Of a stretch of 64,000 bases of DNA, positions 1 to 9,421 are shown one piece after another; the first letter of the stretch is position 1; the number at the start of each line of letters is the position of its first letter. Both the position numbers and the translations under genes were made by a program. The DNA is taken from contig CACKWQ010000002.1 in NCBI GenBank assembly GCA_902603925.1, positions 49,944-113,943 of the forward strand, read 5' to 3'. A model generated the notes under the pieces. That model saw nothing but the letters and a program-made list of their open reading frames with translations, was not told the origin of the DNA and searched no databases. This stretch comes from an uncultured Pelagibacteraceae bacterium (GTDB lineage Bacteria > Pseudomonadota > Alphaproteobacteria > Pelagibacterales > Pelagibacteraceae).

Positions 1-508
1 TAATAGACAAAATTTGTAATGAACTTAAATAATTAGATATACTGAATACAATTAAATTCCATGGAAAACCAGTCAGGATTGTCCCTCTTAAATACTCAAA
101 AAGTGATAATACCAAAGCAAAAATTAAAATTGATGATAAGTTTTTTTTAATTGAAAAAAGTGATGTTATTAAAAAGGAAGCACCATAAAATAATCCTAAA
201 AAGGCCGGTATCAATATTAGGGCGAAAGGTATTAATTTTGTAAAGTTTGCATCAAACGTTAAAGAATTCGTTATCCAATAAATATTTGATAAAAAATATC
301 CAAATCCAAATATCCATCCAACTATAAAAGAGTAAGTTCTATTATTTGAATTAAAACAAAAAATAATGAAGATTATAGGATAGCAAATAAAATTTAAAAT
401 TGGGATGTTATAGGGTGGTAAACTAAATGAACTTATAAAGCCAATAATTAAGGCAACAATAAATATAAAAATACTTTTTTTTTGTTCTTTTTTAAAATTT
501 ATAATCAA
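1..508 (-). CDS. lnt: apolipoprotein N-acyltransferase, N-terminal part (runs off the left edge; TTG start proposed)
   Basis: Manual minus-strand translation is open from 508 to 1: LIINFKKEQKKSIFIFIVALIIGFISSFSLPPYNIPILNF...VGWIFGFGYFLSNIYWI...FEYLRGTILTGFPWNLI. Hydrophobic, with the Lnt-like EYLRG..LTGFPWN motif. Overlaps the end of ybeY. Confidence 0.8.
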   Translation of the reverse strand, partial: MIINFKKEQKKSIFIFIVALIIGFISSFSLPPYNIPILNFICYPIIFIIFCFNSNNRTYSFIVGWIFGFGYFLSNIYWITNSLTFDANFTKLIPFALILIPAFLGLFYGASFLITSLFSIKKNLSSILIFALVLSLFEYLRGTILTGFPWNLIVFSISNYLSSLQILSI

Positions 509-938
509 AGTCTTTAATTATTGTTTGTTCTTTATTTAACATCTCATTGTAATCGCTATTATTTTTGTGGTCGTAGCCGAGTAAATGTAAATATCCATGT
601 AACCACATTTTATCAAATTCATACTTGAAATTTGTTTTTTTAGATCTTTGATTTACAATTTCATAACAAATTGCAATATCCCCAATGTACCCTTTAGATA
701 TTTTTTTTTTTGAATGTGGAAAAGCTAAAACATCCGTAATTTTATTTTTCTTTCTAAATTTTAAATTAAGATTTTTCATTAGTCTTTTGTGAGTAAGCAT
801 AATGGAAAATTCAATATTAGACCTTTTTAAAAAATTTTTTTTTAAAATAATTTCTAATCTTTTTTTAACGTGTAGATTAGGATTAAATATTTTTAACTTC
901 CAAGGAGAATAGTCTACTATTACGTTGGCTTTTATCAT
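492..938 (-). CDS. ybeY: endoribonuclease / rRNA maturation factor YbeY
   Basis: HGYLHLLGYDH zinc motif (HGxLHLxGYDH) and TDVLAFP. Confidence 0.95.
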   Translation of the reverse strand: MIKANVIVDYSPWKLKIFNPNLHVKKRLEIILKKNFLKRSNIEFSIMLTHKRLMKNLNLKFRKKNKITDVLAFPHSKKKISKGYIGDIAICYEIVNQRSKKTNFKYEFDKMWLHGYLHLLGYDHKNNSDYNEMLNKEQTIIKDFDYKF

Positions 939-1945
939 TCATCTTCATTTTGTTGTGAATATGCTTTAACAATTTTTGAAACTAAAGGATGTCTTACAAC
1001 ATCATTATGATCAAAGTCCACTGTGGAAATTTCCTTTAGATGGCCTAAAATTTTTGTAGACCTTTTTAATCCTGATAAAGATTTGTTTGGTAAATCAATT
1101 TGAGAAGGATCACCATTAATTACAATTTTGGAATTCTCACCAATTCTTGTCAAAAACATTTTTATTTGTGTATCTGTTGCATTCTGTGCTTCATCTAAAA
1201 TTGCAAAAGAGTTTTTCAAGGTTCTTCCCCTCATAAATGCGAGCGGTGCAATTTCAATATCTCCAATTTCAATTTTTTTCTGAATTTTTTCGAAGTCTAA
1301 TAAGTCATATAAAGAATCATAAAGCGGTCTTAAATATGGATCTACTTTTTCCCTCATATCCCCAGGCAAAAAACCTAATCTCTCACCTGCTTCTACGGCA
1401 GGACGTGATAAAATTATTCTTTCGATTTTTTTTTCTAAAAGCATTGTTAAAGCAACAGCAACAGCTAAATAAGTTTTTCCAGTGCCAGCTGGACCAGAAG
1501 AAATAATAATATCGCTTTCTTTTAATGCTGAAACATATAATTTCTGCTTTTCAGACCTAGGAATTACAGATTTCTTGGGCGTTTTAATAATATACTCTAT
1601 TTTACTGTTTTTGTTATTTGATTTTTCATCAATCATAAATTTGTTTACAGATGAATGTATATCTTTTTTTTCAATTGATCCATTACTTAAAAATTGTCCA
1701 ATTAGAAATTTAATAGCATTTATGATGGTATCATTTTTTTCATTACTGCCCCTTACAGAAATTGAGTTGCCCCTCGTATAAATATTAGTTCCAGTGACCA
1801 ACTCTAATTCTTTTATGTTATTATTAAATTCACCAACAATATTAGATAATAATTCGTTACTTTGAAATATAATACTTAGTGAGTCGTTTTCTGAATAGAC
1901 TAGTTTGATATCAGGATTAATATTATTTTGAATTATTTTTCTCAA
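935..1945 (-). CDS. ybeZ: PhoH family ATPase (PhoL/YbeZ type)
   Basis: GPAGTGKTYLAVAVAL Walker A, LSRPAVEAGERLGFLPGD, ILDEAQNAT; adjacent to ybeY. Confidence 0.95.
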   Translation of the reverse strand: MRKIIQNNINPDIKLVYSENDSLSIIFQSNELLSNIVGEFNNNIKELELVTGTNIYTRGNSISVRGSNEKNDTIINAIKFLIGQFLSNGSIEKKDIHSSVNKFMIDEKSNNKNSKIEYIIKTPKKSVIPRSEKQKLYVSALKESDIIISSGPAGTGKTYLAVAVALTMLLEKKIERIILSRPAVEAGERLGFLPGDMREKVDPYLRPLYDSLYDLLDFEKIQKKIEIGDIEIAPLAFMRGRTLKNSFAILDEAQNATDTQIKMFLTRIGENSKIVINGDPSQIDLPNKSLSGLKRSTKILGHLKEISTVDFDHNDVVRHPLVSKIVKAYSQQNEDE

Positions 1946-3276
1946 TTATAAACTTTTGTATCACAATTTGGTATTCTACCAAACAATGTATTTTGATTAA
2001 AATTATTAATAATTACCTCTACCAACTTGCCTATTTGATTTTCATTACCATCTATTATTACTGAATTTAAATACTTATTTCTTCCAAATAGTTTATTTTG
2101 GTCTTTCATTTTGTTTTCTATTAATACCTCAACCTTGCAATTTTTAAATAGTTTATTCGTTTCTAACTGATAAGAAAAAAGAAGTCTTTGAATTACTTTA
2201 AGTCTCTCTTTAGAAACATTTGTATTGATTAGATTATAATCTGCTGCTTTTGTTCCTGGTCGAGGACTGAATATAAATGAAAATGAATTTATGAATTTAA
2301 TTTTCTTTACTAAACTAATTGTCTCTTCAAAGTCGTCATTTGTCTCACCTGGATATCCGATTATAAAATCACTAGAAAATTTTATGTCATTGTTTATCCT
2401 CATTAATTTTTCATAAACATCTATAAACTGCTCAACTGTATGTTTTCTATTCATTAATTTTAGTATTTTATTTGATCCGCTTTGTATTGGTAGATGAACA
2501 AATGGCATCAATTTTTTGCTGGACTTGTAACAATCTATTAGATCTTCTGTCATGTCTAATGGATGAGATGTCGTATACCTTATTCTTTTTAAATCAGGAA
2601 TTTTTTCAAGCTCATTAATTAAATTTGATAATCTAAATTCTTTTGAATTTTCGCGATAACAGTAGGCGTTTACATTTTGACCTAATAGAGTTATTTCTTT
2701 AACACCGTTTGAAATGAGTTGAGTAGCCTCATCTATTATTTTATAAAATGACCTAGAGTATTCGGGGCCTCTTGTAAAAGGCACAACACAGTAATGACAA
2801 AATTTATCACATCCCTCTTGGATCGTCAAAAATGAAGATATTTTATTGCTGTTATTCTTAATGTTATCGAAATGTATAAATTTATCAATTGTATCTATTT
2901 CTGTCTCCTCTTTTTTTTTATTTTTTTCATGTTTAAGTATAACATCTTTAATTTTGTGATATGATTGTGGCCCTATAACAATATCAATAAATGGTTCTCT
3001 CTTAAACATCTCCTCGTTCTCAGCTTGAGCCACACATCCAGCTATAACCATAATTGGTTTTTTTTTATTTTCATAATTTTTTTTTATTCTACCAACCTCA
3101 TGATATACCTTTTCTTTAGCTTTATCTCTTATATGGCAAGTATTTAATATATAACAGTCTGCATCATTCTGATTTGAGGTTTTTACAAAATCAATACCCT
3201 TTAGTGAGTCATAAATTCGGTTTGAGTCATATATGTTCATCTGACAACCAAATGTCTTAATAAATAATTTTTTCAT
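1942..3276 (-). CDS. miaB: tRNA-2-methylthio-N6-dimethylallyladenosine synthase MiaB
   Basis: FGCQMNIYDS, EGCDKFCHYCVVPFTRG radical SAM cluster, TRAM-like C-terminus. Confidence 0.97.
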   Translation of the reverse strand: MKKLFIKTFGCQMNIYDSNRIYDSLKGIDFVKTSNQNDADCYILNTCHIRDKAKEKVYHEVGRIKKNYENKKKPIMVIAGCVAQAENEEMFKREPFIDIVIGPQSYHKIKDVILKHEKNKKKEETEIDTIDKFIHFDNIKNNSNKISSFLTIQEGCDKFCHYCVVPFTRGPEYSRSFYKIIDEATQLISNGVKEITLLGQNVNAYCYRENSKEFRLSNLINELEKIPDLKRIRYTTSHPLDMTEDLIDCYKSSKKLMPFVHLPIQSGSNKILKLMNRKHTVEQFIDVYEKLMRINNDIKFSSDFIIGYPGETNDDFEETISLVKKIKFINSFSFIFSPRPGTKAADYNLINTNVSKERLKVIQRLLFSYQLETNKLFKNCKVEVLIENKMKDQNKLFGRNKYLNSVIIDGNENQIGKLVEVIINNFNQNTLFGRIPNCDTKVYN

Positions 3277-3285
3277 AATTGAAGA

Positions 3286-3711
3286 TTATTTTTTTTTTAC
3301 GCCGTAAAGTTCTAACTTGTGATCAACTAAATCGTATCCATATTTTTCAGCAATTTTTTTTTGCAACTTGTTAATTTCATCATCCTTAAATTCTATAATA
3401 TGTCCAGTTTTCACATCAATTAAATGATCATGATGACTTTCTCTGATTTCCTCGTATCTTGCCTTCCCACCTTTAAAATCATGTTTTGTTAATATACCCG
3501 CTTCTTCGAAAATTTTTACAGTTCTATAAACAGTAGCAATACTTATTTTAGCATCAATTCTAGAAACTCTGTTGTATAGCTCATCTACATCTGGATGATC
3601 TGCTTCTCCATAAGTCTCTTTTGACTCTGACATTACTTTGGCAATTACTTTTCTTTGATCAGTTAACTTAATTCCTTTTGATATACACTTCTCCTCGATG
3701 CTATCAGTCAT
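3286..3711 (-). CDS. fur: Fur family transcriptional regulator
   Basis: KLTDQRKVIAKVM..HPDVDELYNRV..ISIATVYRTVKIFEEAG; ESHHDHLIDVKTGHIIEF. Confidence 0.92.
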   Translation of the reverse strand: MTDSIEEKCISKGIKLTDQRKVIAKVMSESKETYGEADHPDVDELYNRVSRIDAKISIATVYRTVKIFEEAGILTKHDFKGGKARYEEIRESHHDHLIDVKTGHIIEFKDDEINKLQKKIAEKYGYDLVDHKLELYGVKKK

Positions 3712-3716
3712 AAACT

Positions 3717-4091
3717 TTATTTATATATTGGTTTTATATTATTCTTTATTAAAACCCCTTTTTTGAATAAGTCTAGTATATTATTGTAATTTTTTTGGCT
3801 TATTTGATTTTGATTAAAACCATATAAATTAATGTTATTTGAAAAACATAGTGCCTTACATACTACAATTGATGATCGTATGGTTGAAAATTTACCGGGT
3901 CCTTGATTCACAAATATTTGGCTTAAATCTCTTAACTTAAGTTTATTTCTTTTTAAAAAATCAAACACTATTAGACTAATTTTATCAAAATTTTCACTAC
4001 TGTTTGAATATTCATTGGTATAATAATTATTATTACAAATGATTTGTAAAAAAATTTCTTCACCTGTGGCATCTACAATTAAACTTGTCAT
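3717..4091 (-). CDS. tsaB: TsaB-like t6A biosynthesis protein, short form (start reassigned to internal ATG)
   Basis: MTSLIVDATGEE N-terminus; IFVNQGPGKFSTIRSSI matches the TsaB GPGSFTGLRI motif; adjacent to fur. Confidence 0.75.
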   Translation of the reverse strand: MTSLIVDATGEEIFLQIICNNNYYTNEYSNSSENFDKISLIVFDFLKRNKLKLRDLSQIFVNQGPGKFSTIRSSIVVCKALCFSNNINLYGFNQNQISQKNYNNILDLFKKGVLIKNNIKPIYK

Positions 4092-5097
4092 ATTTTTTTT
4101 AATAATATCAAAATCTTTTGCAGTTGAAAATAGTAACAAAAAATTTTCAAATGATTTTGGGACTTTATCTATAATGTATCACAGGTTTAACGAGTCAAAA
4201 TACCCTTCGACAAATGTAAATATGGACATTTTTATTAAACAAATAAACTTAATAAATCAAAATAATTTAGCTTTCCTTAGTCCAAAAGATTTTATTGAAA
4301 ATTTTTCTGTAAGGAAAAAAGAAAAAAAAATATTACTTACTATAGATGATGCATTTAGCTCTTTCTATAATCATGCATGGCCTTTTTTGAAAAAGAATAA
4401 AATACCTTTTATATTATTTGTGTCTACTGAGCCTGTGGGTAGAAAGGGATACATGAATTGGGATCAAATTAGAGAAATTGAGAAAGAAGATTTTGCATTT
4501 ATAGGAAATCATTCCCATAGTCATGAATATCTTGTAAACTTCAATTTTGATGCATTTAAAAAGGATATAGATGAGTCAAAAAATATATTTGAAAAAAATT
4601 TAGGGTATAATCCTCTAATTTTTTCATACCCATTTGGAGAATACACGCTAGAACAAAAATTATATATTAAAGACAATTTTGAAATTGCGTTTGGTCAACA
4701 TTCGGGTGTAATAGATTTAAATAAAGATAAATATGAATTGCCTAGGTTTCCAATAAATGAAAAATATGGAGATCTTGAAAGATTCAAATTTTTAATTAAT
4801 CTGTTACCTTTGGAATATAGGTCGGACTCACTAAATGATAAGTTTATTTCAAAAAAAAATAATCCTCCAAATTTAGAGATATTTTTTTTTGATGACCAAA
4901 AAGATTTAAATAGAATCAATTGTTTTTCAAACGAGGGTAATCAATGGCAAAATACTGAGACTTCTTTAAAAAATAATAAATTGCTAATTAAATTTAGAGA
5001 TAAATTTAAAGATAGGAGAGGCAGAATTAATTGTTCTCTGAACGATAACGGTAATTGGCGTTGGCTAGGATTACAATTTACAATAAATAATAATTAA
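4039..5097 (+). CDS. polysaccharide deacetylase family protein with signal peptide
   Basis: LSIMYHRF, KKILLTIDDAFSSFY, IGNHSHSHEYL, FSYPFGEY motifs; N-terminal MICKKISSPVASTIKLVIFFLIISKSFA resembles a signal peptide. Confidence 0.85.
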   Translation: MICKKISSPVASTIKLVIFFLIISKSFAVENSNKKFSNDFGTLSIMYHRFNESKYPSTNVNMDIFIKQINLINQNNLAFLSPKDFIENFSVRKKEKKILLTIDDAFSSFYNHAWPFLKKNKIPFILFVSTEPVGRKGYMNWDQIREIEKEDFAFIGNHSHSHEYLVNFNFDAFKKDIDESKNIFEKNLGYNPLIFSYPFGEYTLEQKLYIKDNFEIAFGQHSGVIDLNKDKYELPRFPINEKYGDLERFKFLINLLPLEYRSDSLNDKFISKKNNPPNLEIFFFDDQKDLNRINCFSNEGNQWQNTETSLKNNKLLIKFRDKFKDRRGRINCSLNDNGNWRWLGLQFTINNN

Positions 5098-6231
5098 TTA
5101 AATATTATTTTTAAACTCCTCACTCGTTGGCAATATTCTTGCAGAGTCAAAATCTTTTAAATTATTTTGTTCAATAATTTTTTTTAAGATTTTTGTGTAC
5201 TCTGTTCCAGTTTCTGCGTATTGATCCAAATAATTGGCTAACTCTAAACTATTCAGTGGCTCATCATTGTCTCTTTGAATTGCTCTTGCCTTTCTAAACT
5301 CTTTATAACTTGAGTGAGTGTTCAAATTTCTTTGATAGGCTCTTACCGATGATTTAAGAACACTAAATGTCATAATTTTGTGCTTATCTTCTTTATTTGC
5401 TCCAGACGGCTTAATGCCTTGACCAGAATATGTCCATTGCCCAAATAAAGCATTACCCTCTATTGCAAATCTTGATGTTCCCCAACCAGTTTCTTTGGCA
5501 GCTTGAGCGATGGCTAGTGAGACTGGAATTTCATCCATTCTTACTTTTAAAGTTGATAGGTCTCTTTTAGTTACTCCATATTGTTTAAATTTTTTATTTA
5601 ACCATTCTTTTTCGAGTTTAGTATTATTGTTTTTGTTTAAAATTTTAAACAATGTAAGCCTATCTCTTCTAATTCTGTTGTTTTCACTTAAAACTAATGG
5701 GAGAACTATTTTTATAAATAAATCTTTTCTATTTTTTGAGCTTTCTATATTTTTTAATTCGTGTGGTAACATTCCAACTTCAAAGGGTTTCACAATTTTA
5801 TTCTTTCTTACAGTGTTTAAGTTATATTTTTTATCCTCAAACATTTGATTTAAAGTGCTTGCTTCAATCCTTACAGATTTTGAAGGCCCGTTTTTAAATT
5901 CAATGTCCTCATAAAGATGCCGTTGATCCAAATCATCGTCAATTATATTTTCTGTAATAAGAGTTTCACCTGATAAAACTTTTTCTAAATATTTTTTTGA
6001 ATAATTTTCGTATGCTTTAGGTTTTTGAAAGGTGGTAAGTAATAAATTTGAAACATAGGGCATTACAAAAAATAATGATATAATAATGAGACTAAATATC
6101 GACGCTGCATAAATAGATCTTAATTCGGAATTAAATGGATTCTTCTTTCTTAATCTGGAAACTTTAAATCCTCTTTTAATTAGAATTTTATTAATTTCAG
6201 ATATTTTCATCGATTTAAATTTTCTTATCAT
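5098..6231 (-). CDS. Bax-like glucosaminidase domain protein
   Basis: IPVSLAIAQAAKETGWGTSRFAIEGNALFGQWTYSGQGI..; one N-terminal TM segment. Confidence 0.85.
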   Translation of the reverse strand: MIRKFKSMKISEINKILIKRGFKVSRLRKKNPFNSELRSIYAASIFSLIIISLFFVMPYVSNLLLTTFQKPKAYENYSKKYLEKVLSGETLITENIIDDDLDQRHLYEDIEFKNGPSKSVRIEASTLNQMFEDKKYNLNTVRKNKIVKPFEVGMLPHELKNIESSKNRKDLFIKIVLPLVLSENNRIRRDRLTLFKILNKNNNTKLEKEWLNKKFKQYGVTKRDLSTLKVRMDEIPVSLAIAQAAKETGWGTSRFAIEGNALFGQWTYSGQGIKPSGANKEDKHKIMTFSVLKSSVRAYQRNLNTHSSYKEFRKARAIQRDNDEPLNSLELANYLDQYAETGTEYTKILKKIIEQNNLKDFDSARILPTSEEFKNNI

Positions 6232-6249
6232 AAAACTAAGCAGTTTTCT

Positions 6250-6792
6250 CTATATAGATGTAACTTCTCTAACTTCAGGTACATAATGCGTTAATAGGTT
6301 TTCTACACCGCGTTTTAACGTCAGAGTTGAACTTGGGCACCCGGAACAACTTCCTTGAAGTTTTACAGTAACGACGCCATCCTCAAATTTTTCAAATGAA
6401 ATATCTCCGCCATCTCTTGCTACAGCAGGTCTAACTTTAGTCTCTAAAACATCAATTATTTTTTTTTCAATTTCTCCAAAATTTTCATTTGATTTTTTTG
6501 ATAATTTGTCGCTTAAAACATGTTCATTACCTTTTGAATAAAAGTCGTTGATATATGATATTATAATATGTTTAAGTTCTGACCACTCAACTTCGCTTCT
6601 TTTATTAACTGATAAAAAATTTTCATACAAAAAAATTCCTCTTACACCATTTATAGAAAGAATATTTTTAACCAATTCATTTTTAGTATCATTTATATCT
6701 AATACTTCAATTGGACCAACTTTTGAAACTATCTTGCCTGGAAGAAATTTTAAAGAGTTTGGATTTGGTGTGTTTTCAGTTTGCACAAACAT
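6250..6792 (-). CDS. NifU-like Fe-S scaffold protein (Nfu)
   Basis: MFVQTENTPNPNSLKFLPG Nfu N-domain and VRPAVARDGGDISFEKF...LQGSCSGCPSSTLTLKRGVENLL. Confidence 0.95.
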   Translation of the reverse strand: MFVQTENTPNPNSLKFLPGKIVSKVGPIEVLDINDTKNELVKNILSINGVRGIFLYENFLSVNKRSEVEWSELKHIIISYINDFYSKGNEHVLSDKLSKKSNENFGEIEKKIIDVLETKVRPAVARDGGDISFEKFEDGVVTVKLQGSCSGCPSSTLTLKRGVENLLTHYVPEVREVTSI

Positions 6793-6838
6793 AAAAGATA
6801 TATAATGGTAAATTTAAAAATTTAAAGTGCTTTTTACC

Positions 6839-7843
6839 TCAAAAACCTACAATTTTCTTCAATTCTTTAATTTTTTTAGAGGCAATTTCGTCAGCTTTTA
6901 ATGCTCCTTTGTTAAGAATTTCATCGATTAAATTTTCGTCCATTTTTAATTTTTTTATTTCTGAGGAAATCGGTGAAATTTTTTCTATTATTAGTTCTGT
7001 AAGTTTAATTTTCAAATCTGAAAAATTTTTTCCAGAAAACTCATTTAAAGTTTTATCTACATCCTGGTTATTAAGAGATGAAAATATTCCTATAAGATTC
7101 TTTGCTTCAGGTCTTTTTGCCAAACCATTCTTTTCATCAGGTAATGGGTGAGAGTCAGTTTTGGCTTTTTTAATTTTAATTGATATTTCATCATTGCTAT
7201 CTGTTAAATTGATACGACTTAAATCTGAGGGATCTGATTTACTCATTTTTTTTGTTCCATCTTTGAGACTCATTATCCTAGAAAAATCTTTTTGGATAAT
7301 TGGCTCAGGTAAAATAAAAAAATTTTTAGCTTCAAAATCTATATTAAATTTTTGTGCAATATCTCTTGTTAGTTCTAAATGTTGTTTTTGATCCTCACCA
7401 ACAGGAACGTGGGTAGAATTATATAATAAAATATCTGCAGCCATCAAAATAGGATACACATACAGGCCAATACTAGCTTTTTCTTTATCTTTTCCTGCCT
7501 TTTCCTTGAATTGTGTCATTCTGTTCAGCCACCCCATTCTTGAAGAACACCCGAGCACCCAAGCACACTCACTATGTGCTGAAACTGCAGATTGATTAAA
7601 AATAATACTTTTTTTTTGATTTAAACCACTTGCAATAAAGGCCGCCACAGTATCTCTTACGTTGCTTTTTAGTTCTTGTGGATCTTGTTTGGTTGTGATT
7701 GCATGCAGATCTACTACACAATAAATACATTCTGTATTTTCTTGATTTTGAAAATTTACAAAATTTTTAATTGCACCTAAATAGTTGCCTAGGTGGAGAT
7801 TTCCAGTTGGTTGAACTCCTGAAAATATTTTTTTTTTCATCAA
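6839..7843 (-). CDS. trpS: tryptophanyl-tRNA synthetase
   Basis: [18 protein letters not shown] (HIGH-like), KKMSKSD (KMSKS). Confidence 0.97.
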   Translation of the reverse strand: MMKKKIFSGVQPTGNLHLGNYLGAIKNFVNFQNQENTECIYCVVDLHAITTKQDPQELKSNVRDTVAAFIASGLNQKKSIIFNQSAVSAHSECAWVLGCSSRMGWLNRMTQFKEKAGKDKEKASIGLYVYPILMAADILLYNSTHVPVGEDQKQHLELTRDIAQKFNIDFEAKNFFILPEPIIQKDFSRIMSLKDGTKKMSKSDPSDLSRINLTDSNDEISIKIKKAKTDSHPLPDEKNGLAKRPEAKNLIGIFSSLNNQDVDKTLNEFSGKNFSDLKIKLTELIIEKISPISSEIKKLKMDENLIDEILNKGALKADEIASKKIKELKKIVGF

Positions 7844-9373
7844 CTAATACTTTAATTTAATATCTGATAATTTTAAAGCTTTTGTAATAATGGATGTTAA
7901 AAGGTATAATAAAAACGTTACCAAAACCATTATAATTATTGTTATTAATTTATAATTACTTTCATAAACTAATAATTCTGAAAAATTTGAAATCATCATA
8001 TAAAAAATATAACATGCAAATGAAGATGTACAGACTATCCTAATCAATGGAAAAAAGATTGCATTAGTCAAATTAAAATAGTCTTTCTTTGCTAAAAAGA
8101 CATACAACATAAATACATTTATCCACGAAGATATTGTGGTTGCAATTGGAATAGCAACAAATCCATATTTAGGAAAAAAATATAAACTAATTAATATATT
8201 TATAATTACAGAAAAGACAGAAAAATAAAATGGAATTTTTGTATTGTGTCTTGCAAATAAAAATGCTGAAAAAATTTTGATAAGTGAGAAAGCTGGCAGT
8301 CCAAAAGAAAAGTAGAATAAAGCTTTAGCAGAATTCTTTACACTTACTAAATCAAATGACCCGTAACCGAATAAACTAGAGGTAATTTGCTCAGATGCAA
8401 TTATTATTGCTAATGATGCAGGTAAACTTAGAAATATACTTAGTTCAAAAGACTTATTTTGTATTAAATTTATTTTTTTATTTCTTTTTGAATTAATATG
8501 TTTGCTTAAGTTAGGCAGCAAAATTGTACCTATTGCGATTCCAGCAATAGCTAAATTAATCTGATAAATCCTATCTGCATAATACAAATAAGAAACTGCA
8601 TTAGCCTGAAATGAAGCAATTACAGTTCCCACTAAGATATTAATTTGTGTTACACCTGATGAGAATATGCTCGGTATTAATTTTTTAAAAAAGATTTTTA
8701 CTTTTTTTGACTTTTTAAACTTAAAGTTTATTTTTGGTTTAAAATATTTTCTAACAAAAAAATATAGAAAAGTTAGTTGAATAAAACCAGCGACAGATAC
8801 ACCATAAGATAGATACTCAACAATAATATCTTTTTCATTTTTTACAAAGTATAAAATTACTATTAAAATAATATTTAATATTATTGGTGCTCCGGCGGCT
8901 ACCCCAAACTTATTATGTGAATTTAAAATGGCTGAAAAGAAGGATGCTAAACTTATAAATAATAAAAACGGAAAAGTAATTCTTGTCAGAAAGATTGTTA
9001 AATCTAATTTATCAGAGCTTTCAGTAAATCCAGGGGCAATTATAAATACAAAAAAAGGCATAAATAATTCAATAAGCAAAACAATCGCAAATAGAAATAT
9101 GATTAGAAAATTAAAAATTTCGTTTGCAAAAATTGATGATTTTTTTTTTGATATAGATAATTCTGACGAATAACTAGGCACAAAGGCTGAATTGAACGTG
9201 CCCTCAGAGAATAGTCTTCTAAATGTGTTAGGAATTCTAAATGCAACAAAGAATGCATCTGACACCGGACCTGACCCTAAACTTATTGCTATGAGAAAAT
9301 CCCTTAAATAACCTAAAATCCTGCTTAAAAAAGTAAAGAAACTAAATGTGCTAGTTGACTTAATTAGATTCAT
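7844..9373 (-). CDS. murJ: lipid II flippase MurJ/MviN
   Basis: TFLSRILGYLRDFLIA..SDAFFVAFRIPNTFRRLFSEGTFNSAFVP; multi-TM. Confidence 0.97.
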   Translation of the reverse strand: MNLIKSTSTFSFFTFLSRILGYLRDFLIAISLGSGPVSDAFFVAFRIPNTFRRLFSEGTFNSAFVPSYSSELSISKKKSSIFANEIFNFLIIFLFAIVLLIELFMPFFVFIIAPGFTESSDKLDLTIFLTRITFPFLLFISLASFFSAILNSHNKFGVAAGAPIILNIILIVILYFVKNEKDIIVEYLSYGVSVAGFIQLTFLYFFVRKYFKPKINFKFKKSKKVKIFFKKLIPSIFSSGVTQINILVGTVIASFQANAVSYLYYADRIYQINLAIAGIAIGTILLPNLSKHINSKRNKKINLIQNKSFELSIFLSLPASLAIIIASEQITSSLFGYGSFDLVSVKNSAKALFYFSFGLPAFSLIKIFSAFLFARHNTKIPFYFSVFSVIINILISLYFFPKYGFVAIPIATTISSWINVFMLYVFLAKKDYFNLTNAIFFPLIRIVCTSSFACYIFYMMISNFSELLVYESNYKLITIIIMVLVTFLLYLLTSIITKALKLSDIKLKY

Positions 9374-9421
9374 AAATCATATTAGTCTTAACGTAGTTCT
9401 GTTAGTATATCTAATTAAAAA

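Noticed and set aside
1237-1781. Listed plus-strand ORFs inside phoH (1237..1506, 1482..1781)
   Set aside because: Antisense to the PhoH ATPase core and F/L-rich low-complexity, as expected for reverse reading of Lys/Asn/Glu codons.
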